54,159 bases of DNA from UBA5399 sp964464145 (lineage in GTDB: Bacteria; Bacillota; Clostridia; Christensenellales; Christensenellaceae), in assembly GCA_964464145.1 (NCBI GenBank), contig CAYXFB010000011.1, positions 1 to 54,159 of the forward strand. Reading direction: 5' to 3'. Positions 15,999 to 23,597 of the stretch are shown piece after piece. A program made the translations under genes and the position numbers. Each line of letters starts with the position of its first letter. Position 1 is the stretch's first letter. A model generated the notes under the pieces. That model was not told the origin of the DNA. It made no database searches and saw only the letters and a program-made list of their open reading frames with translations.

Positions 15999-16087
15999 AT
16001 ACATTATCCTCCTCTTTTGTATACGCCCCACTATATTGCGTTCTTTGGCAACATAGCTTTATGAAACAAGGCATGACAAATTAAATT

Positions 16088-16107
16088 TTATTACAATAAT
16101 GTAATAA
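16088..16107. promoter_or_regulatory. Palindromic operator candidate in the sugar-ABC leader
   Basis: TTATTACA-ATAA-TGTAATAA, perfect 8-bp arms, placed about 30-50 bases downstream of the predicted -10 box of the importer operon, a position suited to a road-block repressor. The binding protein is unknown. Confidence 0.45.
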
Positions 16108-16136
16108 ATAGTAGTTTTCAACCCTGTTTGAAAAAC

Positions 16137-16165
16137 ATTCTAACTAAATGAGTGGAATTTGTCAA
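16137..16165 (-). promoter_or_regulatory. Promoter of the sugar ABC importer operon
   Basis: Minus-strand TTGACA (perfect), 17-base spacer, TAGAAT, giving a 5' leader of about 130 bases. The -35 box lies inside the inverted repeat at 16158-16180. Confidence 0.7.
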
Positions 16166-16180
16166 ACGCAAATTGACAAA
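16158..16180. promoter_or_regulatory. Inverted repeat over the -35 box of the importer promoter
   Basis: TTTGTCAA and TTGACAAA, perfect 8-bp arms 7 bases apart. It places a TTGACA on both strands and could be an operator for a sugar regulator such as the SorC-type protein at 8739; that link is inferred. Confidence 0.4.
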
Positions 16181-16317
16181 TGACATTTTTAACGGTGTAT
16201 TGTCGCTGAATCAGGGGTGGATCTTAACATCATAAAAAAGCGCGAATAGCAAAAAAAACGCCTGTTTATAGCCTGTTATGCCCGATACGAAAAATATTTT
16301 CATAAAAAGCGGTGGAT

Positions 16318-16346
16318 TTGATTTTTTGTCGCCGCTTTGATATAAT
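16318..16346 (+). promoter_or_regulatory. Promoter of the small lipoprotein gene
   Basis: TTGATT, 17-base spacer, TATAAT, ending 46 bases upstream of the chosen start codon. Confidence 0.6.
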
Positions 16347-16392
16347 TCTCCCGGCTGCTTCAAAACAGCGCCGAAAGGATTGTTGTACGAGA

Positions 16393-16983
16393 ATGAAAAA
16401 AAAGATAAATATATTGATAGCGATTGTTGCCGCGCTGGCACTTATGGCGTGTTCGCCCGCCGCGCCGGTCGAGGCCGGGCAAAGCGCGGCGGACGAAGCG
16501 CCAAAGGCGAGCACAGAAGCAAAGGCAAAGGCTATCCCGAGCGTAGATATTGAGCTGCTGGGCAAGCCCTGGGAAAAGGTGGACGCGGAAAATACGGGAT
16601 ATATTTTTGCATATTCTGAGCCGCAAAGCACATCCAGCGTTCTTATGTCTTACGCAAAGCACTATGAAGAAAGGGAAGCTACGCTGCAAGATGACTTGAA
16701 GGCAAATGTGGAAAACTACATCATGCGCACGCTCCCCGTTTCCATGAAGGAGATGGAGGCGGGTGAGGTGGAGTATTTCGATATAGGAGGCTATCCCGCT
16801 GCGCGTTTCAGTATAACGGGAAGCGTGGAGGCGCAAAGCTACAGTTTCACGGCAGATACTATCTTTATTGCAAACGAAGAGGGAATATACTGCCTGCAAA
16901 TGCAGAGCCCGTCTGAAAGCTACGGCGAATTTGAACAGCTTTTCGAAAGCATAGCGCAGAGCATAACGATGGATCAAAAATAA
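16393..16983 (+). CDS. Small lipoprotein of unknown function
   Basis: 196 residues from the ATG at 16393, the start of a lipoprotein signal (MKKKINILIAIVAALALMAC, lipobox LMAC). AAAGGA lies 13 bases upstream, a rather long spacing. After an Ala/Glu/Lys linker comes a compact domain of about 150 residues with several beta strands (GYIFAYSEPQSTSSVLMSYAK, EVEYFDIGGYPAARFSI, YSFTADTIFIANEEGIYCLQM) ending in EFEQLFESIAQSITM, reminiscent of PsbP/DUF-type lipoproteins that carry a final helix. I do not recognise the family. Own promoter, divergent from the sugar importer operon. Confidence 0.75.
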   Translation: MKKKINILIAIVAALALMACSPAAPVEAGQSAADEAPKASTEAKAKAIPSVDIELLGKPWEKVDAENTGYIFAYSEPQSTSSVLMSYAKHYEEREATLQDDLKANVENYIMRTLPVSMKEMEAGEVEYFDIGGYPAARFSITGSVEAQSYSFTADTIFIANEEGIYCLQMQSPSESYGEFEQLFESIAQSITMDQK

Positions 16984-17007
16984 ATGCCTCTACTGCGCCC
17001 GAAACAC

Positions 17008-17036
17008 TTGACATAGCGCGTAACGCGTGTTAACAT
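17008..17036 (+). promoter_or_regulatory. Promoter of infC-rpmI-rplT
   Basis: TTGACA (perfect), 17-base spacer, TAACAT. It produces a leader of about 220 bases before infC. Confidence 0.7.
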
Positions 17037-17042
17037 AACAAG

Positions 17043-17258
17043 GCAAAACAAAGCAGAAACTGCCCGTTTCTCACCTGCCCGCATAGGCGCGGCAGTGTTA
17101 AATAGCTTTTTGTGGGCGCGGCCATTGGCGGGCGCTTATGAGTGGTAATGTGCGAATGATATGCGGGCGGCGAGAGCTGTCCGTTTTTTTGATATTCAGG
17201 GCAGCAGAGGCTTGGGAAAGCGTTTCGCGGAGCGGAGCGTATATTAGACAGGAGGGAA
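17043..17258 (+). promoter_or_regulatory. Attenuated leader of the infC operon (L20-leader-like)
   Basis: A 220-base untranslated leader between a consensus promoter and infC. It contains a complete intrinsic terminator (17164-17190) and several GC-rich segments (CTGCCCG, CTGCCCGC, GGGCGCGG) that could pair with the terminator stem as an antiterminator. In Firmicutes this operon is controlled by ribosomal protein L20 binding its leader; whether this leader carries the L20 fold was not confirmed by a covariance model. Confidence 0.6.
17164..17190 (+). terminator. Leader terminator (attenuator) upstream of infC
   Basis: CGGGCGGC-GAGA-GCTGTCCG: 8-bp stem closed by a GNRA tetraloop, directly followed by seven T. 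It lies 75-100 bases before infC and inside its transcript, so it must be conditionally read through. Confidence 0.85.
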
Positions 17259-17264
17259 ATTCCA

Positions 17265-17774
17265 ATCGCTAACGATCTGTTCATAAACGAACAAATAAGG
17301 GAGAAGGAAGTACGTGTTATCGCCGAGAATGGCGATCAGCTGGGCGTTATGCCCAAGGAGCAGGCACAAAAGCTGGCCGACGAGGCAGACCTCGATCTGG
17401 TGAATATTTCGCCTAAGGCGAGCCCGCCCGTAGTCAAAATAATGGACTACGGCAAGTATAAGTTTGAGCAGGGCAAAAAACAGAAAGAGGCAAAGAAAAA
17501 CCAAAAAATCGTGGAAATAAAGGAAATGCGGCTCTCAGCCACAATAGACCGCCACGATATGGAGGTAAAGGCCAAGAACGTGAGAAAATTCCTCACTGCG
17601 GGAGACAAGGTAAAGGTATCCATACGTTTCCGCGGCAGGCAGCTTGCCCATACAGACCAGGGCAGAGCTGTAATGAATGAATTTTTGGTAATGCTGGAGG
17701 ATATCGCGGCGGTGGAGAAGAACGCCAAGATGGAAGGCCGCAGCATGTTCATGGTGCTCACGCCAAAGAGCTGA
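17265..17774 (+). CDS. infC: Translation initiation factor IF-3
   Basis: 169 residues. The first ATG of this frame (17349) is too late: upstream codons encode ANDLFINEQIREKEVRVI, the conserved IF-3 N-terminus. No ATG, GTG or TTG lies there, so initiation is at ATC 17265 (9 bases after GGAGG) or ATT 17259 (3 bases after). Non-AUG starts of infC are well known and let IF-3 repress its own synthesis. N-domain with DLVNISPKASPPVVKIMDYGKYKFEQ, lysine-rich linker, C-domain with RLSATIDRHDMEVKAKNVRKFL and IRFRGRQLAHTDQG. First gene of infC-rpmI-rplT. Confidence 0.95.
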   Translation: MANDLFINEQIREKEVRVIAENGDQLGVMPKEQAQKLADEADLDLVNISPKASPPVVKIMDYGKYKFEQGKKQKEAKKNQKIVEIKEMRLSATIDRHDMEVKAKNVRKFLTAGDKVKVSIRFRGRQLAHTDQGRAVMNEFLVMLEDIAAVEKNAKMEGRSMFMVLTPKS

Positions 17775-17938
17775 GCGGGCGTATACAAAGGCCGGTAATA
17801 CGCGGCCGGATATATGCCGGAGGTTGTGCGATTTAAGAAGGACAGAGTCTGTTATAGCTTGCCGCAAATGCTGCGCAAGTGTAGGTTGTGTCGGTCTTTT
17901 ATTGATAGTTTGAAAAATTTGACGAGGAGGGCAGAGTT

Positions 17939-18136
17939 ATGCCAAAGATGAAGACGCACAGGGGCGCCGCCAAAAGGTTCAGGGTAACAAAATCGGGCAA
18001 AGTTAAGCGGGCCAAGGCGTACAAGAGCCATATACTGAATAAAAAATCCTCTAAGAGGAAGAGAAATCTCCGTAAGGGTACACTTATCAGCGCTTCGGAG
18101 CAGAAGAATATCAGGATGCTGATTCCCTACAAGTAA
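17939..18136 (+). CDS. rpmI: 50S ribosomal protein L35
   Basis: 65 residues, highly basic, standard length. MPKMKTHRGAAKRFRVTKSG is the family N-terminus and HILNKKSSKRKRNLRK the middle. GAGGAGGG precedes the ATG. It follows infC after an unusually long 164-base gap that contains a small hairpin (GGCCG and CGGCC near 17790-17810) but no clear terminator or promoter; the gap may hold a second control site. Confidence 0.98.
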   Translation: MPKMKTHRGAAKRFRVTKSGKVKRAKAYKSHILNKKSSKRKRNLRKGTLISASEQKNIRMLIPYK

Positions 18137-18150
18137 GGAGGTAATGTGAA

Positions 18151-18510
18151 ATGGCAAGGATAAAGAGGGCCGTAGGCGGCCATAAAAAACGCAGGAAGAT
18201 ATTTAAGCTGGCAAAGGGGTATTTTGGCGCGAAGTCAAAGCAATATCGCTCTGCTAAACAAGCTGTTATGAAGTCCATGGTGTATGCGTATGCCGGACGT
18301 AAAAATAAAAAGAGAGATATGCGTCAGCTTTGGATAATCCGTATAAACGCCGAAGCTAGACAGAACGGTATAAGCTATTCGCAGTTTATGAACGGCCTTA
18401 AAAAAACGGGCATCGACCTCAACAGGAAGATACTGGCCGACATAGCTGTAAATGATAAGGCTGCTTTCAAAGAGCTGGCCGAGACCGCCAAAAAAGCGGT
18501 GCAGGCGTAA
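18151..18510 (+). CDS. rplT: 50S ribosomal protein L20
   Basis: 119 residues. Typical MARIKRAVGGHKKRRKIFKLAKGYFGAKS start and an IRINAEARQNGISYSQFMNGL C-terminal domain. Early assembly protein that binds 23S rRNA and, in Firmicutes, the leader of this operon to lower its own expression. AAGGAGG precedes the ATG; 14 bases after rpmI. Followed by a terminator. Confidence 0.98.
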   Translation: MARIKRAVGGHKKRRKIFKLAKGYFGAKSKQYRSAKQAVMKSMVYAYAGRKNKKRDMRQLWIIRINAEARQNGISYSQFMNGLKKTGIDLNRKILADIAVNDKAAFKELAETAKKAVQA

Positions 18511-18535
18511 CTTTTATTCGTTGCGGGAATATTGT

Positions 18536-18574
18536 AAAAGGTTTTATCATTTATTATGGGTAAAACCTTTTTTT
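18536..18574 (+). terminator. Terminator of infC-rpmI-rplT
   Basis: AAAAGGTTTTA pairs perfectly with TAAAACCTTTT (11 bp) around a 14-base loop, continuing into TTT. It ends 8 bases before the start of the methyltransferase gene. Confidence 0.8.
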
Positions 18575-18582
18575 GTGAAAAA

Positions 18583-19341
18583 ATGAGAGAAATTATTAGT
18601 GCGTCAAATGAATATGTGAAGCTGTTGGCTTCGCTAAAGCAAAAAAAATACCGCGACCTGCATGGCAAGTATATCATTGAAGGCGAAAAAACGGTTGCCG
18701 AGGCTTTGGCTTACCGCGCGCCGCTGGAATGCGTGATAGTGCGCAGGGCGGAAAGCGAAACAGTGGGCGCTGCTGCTGCTGCGGGCATAGATGTATTGCT
18801 GCTGCCGGAGCACGTTTTTGCGCGCATAGCGGACACCAAAACGCCGCCAGATGTGCTGGCCTGCGTAAGTAAGGCGGAGGCGGAGCAAAGCGTGGACGGC
18901 AGGTTTTACGTGGCGCTGGACGGCGTGGCCGACCCCAAAAACGTGGGCACCATAATTCGCACGGCGGACGCTATGGGCGCGGCGGGAGTGTGGCTCTCAC
19001 CAGAGTGTGCCGACCATTACGGGCCGAAGGCACAGCGCGCGGCAATGGGCAGCGGCTTTCACCTGCCAGTGGAGGTGTGCTGTTTAGCCGGGCGTTTGCA
19101 AGCGTTCAAAGCGGCGGGCGGCACAGTTATAGCGGGCAGCCTTTCCGGCAGCGGCAGCATGGGCGAATACGAGCGTGCTTGCGTGGTGATAGGAAACGAG
19201 GCGCGCGGCGTTTCGCGGCAGACACTGGACATAGCGGATGTGAATTTCAAAATAGAGATGTACGGCAGGGCAGAGAGCCTAAACGCTGCTGTGGCGGCGG
19301 GAATAATGCTGTATGAGGCTAGGCATAGACTGAAAGGATAG
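18583..19341 (+). CDS. TrmH/SpoU-family RNA methyltransferase (RlmB-like)
   Basis: 252 residues from the ATG at 18583; an in-frame ATG 9 codons earlier lies inside the terminator loop. N-terminal substrate-binding domain (ISASNEYVKLLASLKQKKYRDLHGKYIIEGEKTVAEAL), then the SPOUT knot domain with all three motifs: GVADPKNVGTIIRTADAMG, ACVVIGNEARGVS and ESLNAAVAAGIMLYEARH. It 2'-O-methylates a ribose in rRNA or tRNA with SAM; the exact target is not visible. No strong ribosome site, only GTGAAAAA. Immediately upstream of pheS, a usual clostridial order. Confidence 0.9.
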   Translation: MREIISASNEYVKLLASLKQKKYRDLHGKYIIEGEKTVAEALAYRAPLECVIVRRAESETVGAAAAAGIDVLLLPEHVFARIADTKTPPDVLACVSKAEAEQSVDGRFYVALDGVADPKNVGTIIRTADAMGAAGVWLSPECADHYGPKAQRAAMGSGFHLPVEVCCLAGRLQAFKAAGGTVIAGSLSGSGSMGEYERACVVIGNEARGVSRQTLDIADVNFKIEMYGRAESLNAAVAAGIMLYEARHRLKG

Positions 19342-19349
19342 TTTTTGTT

Positions 19350-20366
19350 ATGAGCAATGAAAATTTGGTGGAGAGTGCAAAGCGGGATATAGCCGCCTGC
19401 GAAAGCAGCGCGCAGCTAAACGATGTCCGCGTGAAATATTTGGGCAAGAAGGGCGAGATATCCCTGCTTATGAAGCAGATGGGCGCGCTATCTCCAGAGG
19501 AGCGCCCTGCCTTCGGGCAGCGGGTGAACGATATGCGCGCCGAGGTGGAGGGCGCGCTTGCCGCTCAGACGGAGCGGATAGAGCAAAAGGAGCTGGCGCA
19601 AAAGCTGGCCGCAGAGCGTGTGGATATCACACTGCCGGGAAAAGCGGTTCGTCCGGGCGCGCTGCATCCTTTAACGCAGGTTTACCGCGAGGTGCGAGAT
19701 ATATTTATGGGTATGGGCTTTGACGTTATGGAAGGCCCTGAGGTGGAGCTTGATAAATACAACTTTGAGCTGCTGAACATTCCCAAGGAACACCCCGCGC
19801 GCGACGCGCAGGATACCTTTTACGTGAGCGAGGACGTTGTGCTGCGCACGCACACTTCGCCCGTGCAGGTGCGCGCAATGCTGCAAAGCAAGCCGCCCAT
19901 ACGTATGGTGTGCCCCGGCCGCGTGTTCCGCTGCGACGATGTGGACGCGACGCATTCGCCCGTATTTATGCAGATAGAAGGGCTTGTGGTGGGCAAGGGC
20001 ATTCGCTTCTCCGACCTAAAGGGCACGCTGAACACATTTTTGCGCAGCTTTTACGGAGAGCATGTGAAAACAAAGTTCCGGCCGGCGTTTTTTCCGTTCA
20101 CAGAGCCATCCGCCGAGGTGGACGTGACCTGCACGGTGTGCGGCGGCAAGGGCTGCTCGGCCTGCAAGGGCGCGGGCTTGATGGAGGTTTTAGGCTGCGG
20201 CTCGGTAAATCCCATAGTGCTGCAAAACGTGGGCATAGACCCGAACGAATACAGCGGTTTCGCCTTCGGAATGGGTATAGACCGTTTGGCAAATACAAAG
20301 TACGGCATTACGGACATCCGCTTGCAGTACGAAAACGACCTGCGCTTCCTGCGCCAATTCGTATGA
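19350..20366 (+). CDS. pheS: Phenylalanyl-tRNA synthetase alpha subunit
   Basis: 338 residues. N-terminal coiled-coil arm that holds tRNA (about 1-90), then the class II catalytic core: HPLTQVYREVRDIFMGMGF (motif 1), RTHTSPVQVRAM, PGRVFRCDDVDATHSPVFMQIEGLVV (motif 2), and GFAFGMGIDRLANTKYGI (motif 3). A VDVTCTVCGGKGCSACKGAG insert provides CxxC-CxxC cysteines, a zinc-binding variant seen in many clostridia. 8 bases after the methyltransferase gene and 16 before pheT; no T-box was seen in front of it. Confidence 0.97.
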   Translation: MSNENLVESAKRDIAACESSAQLNDVRVKYLGKKGEISLLMKQMGALSPEERPAFGQRVNDMRAEVEGALAAQTERIEQKELAQKLAAERVDITLPGKAVRPGALHPLTQVYREVRDIFMGMGFDVMEGPEVELDKYNFELLNIPKEHPARDAQDTFYVSEDVVLRTHTSPVQVRAMLQSKPPIRMVCPGRVFRCDDVDATHSPVFMQIEGLVVGKGIRFSDLKGTLNTFLRSFYGEHVKTKFRPAFFPFTEPSAEVDVTCTVCGGKGCSACKGAGLMEVLGCGSVNPIVLQNVGIDPNEYSGFAFGMGIDRLANTKYGITDIRLQYENDLRFLRQFV

Positions 20367-20382
20367 TAGGGGGTATGTGCAA

Positions 20383-22755
20383 ATGTTAGCGCCATACAGA
20401 TGGATAAAGGACTACGCCAACGTTTCTTCCAATGTGGAGGAGCTTGCCGAAAAAATGGTTATGACCGGCAACGGCGTGGAGGGAATAGAATATATAGGTG
20501 AGGATATCGTCAATGTTGTGGTGGGACGTATCGAAAAGCTGGAAAAGCATCCCGATGCGGACAAGCTGCAGATATGCAGCATAAACGTGGGCGAGGCTGA
20601 GCCGGTGCAGATAGTTACGGGTGCGGACAATGTTTTTGAGGGAGCGTATATACCCGTGGCGAAGGCGGTGGCCACGCTGCCGGGCGGTGTTATAAAGAAA
20701 GGCAAGCTGCGCGGCGTGGAGTCCTTCGGTATGCTGTGCTCCGGTGAGGAGCTCAATTTGAAGGAGGAGGACTACCCCGGCGCGGGTGTGGACGGCATTC
20801 TGATACTGGAGGGCGAACACGAGCTGGGTATGGATGCGCGTGAGCTTTTTGAGCTTAACGGCGCGGTGATAGAGTTTGAGGTGGGAGCCAACCGCCCGGA
20901 TTGCCTGAGCATAATAGGCGTGGCGCGCGAGGCTTCCGCTGCGGATGAAGCGGAGTTCACACTTCCCGAAGTGAAATACACGGAGAGCGAAGCGGAAACC
21001 TCGGCGCTGGTGAGCGTGGACGTGCGGGCAACCGATCTATGCACGCGCTACATAGCCGCCGCCGTTACGGACGTGAAAATAGAGCGTTCGCCGCAGTGGA
21101 TGCGCACAAGGCTGCGCGAGGCGGGCATTCGTCCCATAAACAACATCGTGGATATAACCAACTTTGTTATGCTGGAAACGGGTCAGCCTATGCACGCTTT
21201 CGACGCGAATGACATTCGCGGCGATCAAATTATAGTGCGCCGTGCGGTTGCGGGCGAAAAAATGACCACGCTGGATGGCAAGGACAGAGAATTTACCGAA
21301 AATATGCTGCTTATTTGCGACGCCGAAGGAGCGATAGGCGTGGCGGGCGTAATGGGCGGGCAAAACTCTGAAATAAAGCCCACCACCAAGACGGTTGTGT
21401 TTGAATCGGCCAAGTTCGGCTATGGAAACATACGCCAAACGGCGCGCGCGCTCGGTATTTCCACCGAAAGCTCCATGCGTTTTTCCAAGGGCGTTGACGC
21501 GGCCACCACCATGTTTGCCATGCAGCGGGCATTGACACTGATAGAGCAGCTGGGCGCGGGCAGGGTGGCGCGCGGTATGATTGATATACTAAACGAGGAT
21601 ATTTCGCCCCGCATAGTGAAAACAACGGCGGCGAAGGTGAACGCGTTGCTGGGAACGGATATACCCGTGAAGGATATGCAGCAGTACCTAAACCGCGTGT
21701 TCATACAAACGGGCTGCATAGGTGACGAGCTCATATGCACGGTGCCCTCCTTCCGCGGCGATATTGCGGGCAGTGCCGACATTGCCGAGGAGGTGGCGCG
21801 CATTTATGGGTACGACAATATACCCGAGACGGACGCGAACATAAGCATGAAGCGGGGAAGCATGTCGCCCGCCGAAACGATGGCGGACGATTTGAAGCGC
21901 TATCTTGCGGATAACGGCTTTTTCGAAAGCATAACCTACAGCTTTATAGGCGAGCAGGATTACAAAAAGCTGGGTGTGGAGATGCCGCCGAGCGTGAAAA
22001 TAATGAACCCGCTGGGCGACGACACGGCCTACATGCGCCAAACGCTGGCCGCGCATATGCTGAACGTTGCCTCGCTAAACCTAAACCGCAAAAATACGGA
22101 GTTTTGCCTATTCGAGCTGGCACGCGTGTACATTCCCATAGCGAACGAGCCGCTGCCCGATGAACGGCCCACGCTCTGTTTGGCTATGACGGGCGCGGGA
22201 ACGGATTTCTTGAGCCTGAAGGGTGTAGTGGAAAACATTGCCGAGCTTGTTTGCGGCGCGCAGATAGAGTGCGTGCGTGCAAACCTGCCCTACCTGCACC
22301 CCGGAGTGAGCGCGGACGTGCTGGTGGATGGGCGCAAGGTGGGCGTGCTGGGCGAGGTTTCGCCTGAGGCGGCCAAAAACTTTGAGCTTACGCAAAAGGT
22401 GTACATAGCCGAAATAGATCTGGTTTCGCTGGGCGAGAAAAGCAAGCAAGCAGTGCGGTTCACGCAGCTTCCCAAATACCCCGCCGCCACGAGAGACATA
22501 GCGGTGATAGTGGACAGCGAGGTGGGCGCGGGCGATATGCTGCGCGAGATAAAGGCCGCAGGCGGAGCTCGTGTGGAGAGCGTACAGCTTTTCGATGTAT
22601 ACGAGGGCGAGCAGGCGGGCGCGGGCAAAAAGAGCGTGGCCTATGCGCTTACGCTGCGCGCGGCGGACGGTACGCTCAAGGATGAGGAAGTGGAAAAGAT
22701 AATGGCGAGGGTGGTAAAAGCGCTGGAGGATAAATTTGGCGCGAAGCTGCGCTAA
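20383..22755 (+). CDS. pheT: Phenylalanyl-tRNA synthetase beta subunit
   Basis: 790 residues. The ATG at 20383 is preferred: GGGGG ends 9 bases upstream, whereas the GTG at 20377 has only 3 bases of spacing. Domains: EMAP/tRNA-binding fold (VVVGRIEKLEKHPDADKLQICSINVG, about 43-68), B3/B4 editing domain (middle, ANRPDCLSIIGVAREASA to VMGGQNSEI), B5, catalytic-like core with NPLGDDTAYMRQTL, and FDX-ACB anticodon-binding domain at the end (LPKYPAATRDIAVIVD). Full length; forms the alpha2-beta2 enzyme with PheS. Confidence 0.97.
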   Translation: MLAPYRWIKDYANVSSNVEELAEKMVMTGNGVEGIEYIGEDIVNVVVGRIEKLEKHPDADKLQICSINVGEAEPVQIVTGADNVFEGAYIPVAKAVATLPGGVIKKGKLRGVESFGMLCSGEELNLKEEDYPGAGVDGILILEGEHELGMDARELFELNGAVIEFEVGANRPDCLSIIGVAREASAADEAEFTLPEVKYTESEAETSALVSVDVRATDLCTRYIAAAVTDVKIERSPQWMRTRLREAGIRPINNIVDITNFVMLETGQPMHAFDANDIRGDQIIVRRAVAGEKMTTLDGKDREFTENMLLICDAEGAIGVAGVMGGQNSEIKPTTKTVVFESAKFGYGNIRQTARALGISTESSMRFSKGVDAATTMFAMQRALTLIEQLGAGRVARGMIDILNEDISPRIVKTTAAKVNALLGTDIPVKDMQQYLNRVFIQTGCIGDELICTVPSFRGDIAGSADIAEEVARIYGYDNIPETDANISMKRGSMSPAETMADDLKRYLADNGFFESITYSFIGEQDYKKLGVEMPPSVKIMNPLGDDTAYMRQTLAAHMLNVASLNLNRKNTEFCLFELARVYIPIANEPLPDERPTLCLAMTGAGTDFLSLKGVVENIAELVCGAQIECVRANLPYLHPGVSADVLVDGRKVGVLGEVSPEAAKNFELTQKVYIAEIDLVSLGEKSKQAVRFTQLPKYPAATRDIAVIVDSEVGAGDMLREIKAAGGARVESVQLFDVYEGEQAGAGKKSVAYALTLRAADGTLKDEEVEKIMARVVKALEDKFGAKLR

Positions 22756-22760
22756 AACTG

Positions 22761-22789
22761 TTGTAGCGCGGCGGGCTTTGCGTTATAAT
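22761..22789 (+). promoter_or_regulatory. Promoter of zapA
   Basis: TTGTAG, 17-base spacer, TATAAT, beginning 5 bases after the pheT stop codon. Confidence 0.6.
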
Positions 22790-22840
22790 AAAATAGTATT
22801 TCAAATTTCCGCAAAAATAATTTAAGCGAGGCTGGTGAGT

Positions 22841-23149
22841 ATGGAAAAAACCAAGACAGTTGTCAATATCGCCGGGAAAGACTATACGATAGTCGGTGTG
22901 GAGAGCGCCGAATATATACACAGGGTCGCGCTTACGGTGAACGGCAAATTTAAGGACATTAAAATGGCCAATCCCGATCTAAACAACATACAGCTTGCTA
23001 TGCTCACCGCCATAAACGTGGCGGATGATTATACCAAGATGAAGGATGAGCTTGAGGCTGTCAAGAAGGAGCTTGAGGCTGTTAAGAAGAGTCAGCAGGC
23101 TGGTTCTGGCGGCGGGGGTAATAATACTTTGAGTTTTGGGAAGAAATAG
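22841..23149 (+). CDS. zapA: Cell division protein ZapA
   Basis: 102 residues from the ATG at 22841 (GAGG 9 bases upstream; the GTG at 22835 is too close). N-terminal FtsZ-interacting domain with two strands (TVVNIAGKDYTIVGVESAEYIHRVALTVN), then a long coiled-coil helix with a duplicated heptad-like ELEAVKK segment and a Gly-rich tail. ZapA tetramers bundle FtsZ protofilaments at the Z ring. Adjacent to pheT, as in Bacillus. Own promoter and a strong terminator. Confidence 0.92.
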   Translation: MEKTKTVVNIAGKDYTIVGVESAEYIHRVALTVNGKFKDIKMANPDLNNIQLAMLTAINVADDYTKMKDELEAVKKELEAVKKSQQAGSGGGGNNTLSFGKK

Positions 23150-23163
23150 TGCTTATAATTGTT

Positions 23164-23198
23164 ATGCCGCTTCGGGTGTTGCCGGAGCGGCATTTTTT
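23164..23198 (+). terminator. Terminator of zapA
   Basis: ATGCCGCTTCGG pairs with CCGGAGCGGCAT (12 bp, one wobble) around a 6-base loop, followed by TTTTTTG. Confidence 0.92.
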
Positions 23199-23258
23199 GT
23201 TTTTCCCTTCGCTGTTGCGCTTTTTCTTGGCGGGGGTGTGCTTCGCCGGGCGCTTATG

Positions 23259-23515
23259 CTTCTATTTTATCGTTTTTCCAAACGATGAAAGCTTTACTTT
23301 TGTGGATTTGCGCCCGCGTTGTACCACTCTGCCCGCAATGCGGGGGCGTTTATACTTCTATTTTATCGTTTTCCAAACGATTAAATTCATACTTATGTGG
23401 ATTTGCGCCTTTGTTGTACCGCGCTTCCCGCAGCGCGGGGGCGCCTATACTTCTATTTTATCGTTTTCCAAACGATGAAATTTTTACTTTTGTGGATTTG
23501 CGCCTGCGGCGGGCG
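23259..23515. repeat. Tandem array A: three units of about 95 bp
   Basis: Units begin at 23259, 23355 and 23450 (periods 96 and 95) with the shared start CTTCTATTTTATCG. Each contains a perfect hairpin ATCGTTT/AAACGAT with a 3-4 base loop, then TGTGGATTTGCGCC, and in the first two units a second hairpin CCCGCA..GCGGG. The last unit diverges after the TTTGCGCC block. Long, dissimilar, hairpin-bearing units with no unique spacers exclude a CRISPR array. Confidence 0.85.
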
Positions 23516-23597
23516 ATTCCCGCGCGGAGGCGCGGGTATAGGGTTGGTCGCGGGCGGGAAAGACGGGTTCCGACGGAAAACGCGGCGTAAACTTCGT

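Noticed and set aside
17349..17774. infC starting at the first ATG
   Set aside because: Conserved N-terminal IF-3 residues are encoded upstream with a ribosome site and non-AUG start; the ATG version would lack about 28 residues.
18511..19349. T-box leader for pheST
   Set aside because: Expected in many Firmicutes, but pheS follows the methyltransferase gene by 8 bases, and no T-box consensus or specifier arrangement is seen upstream.
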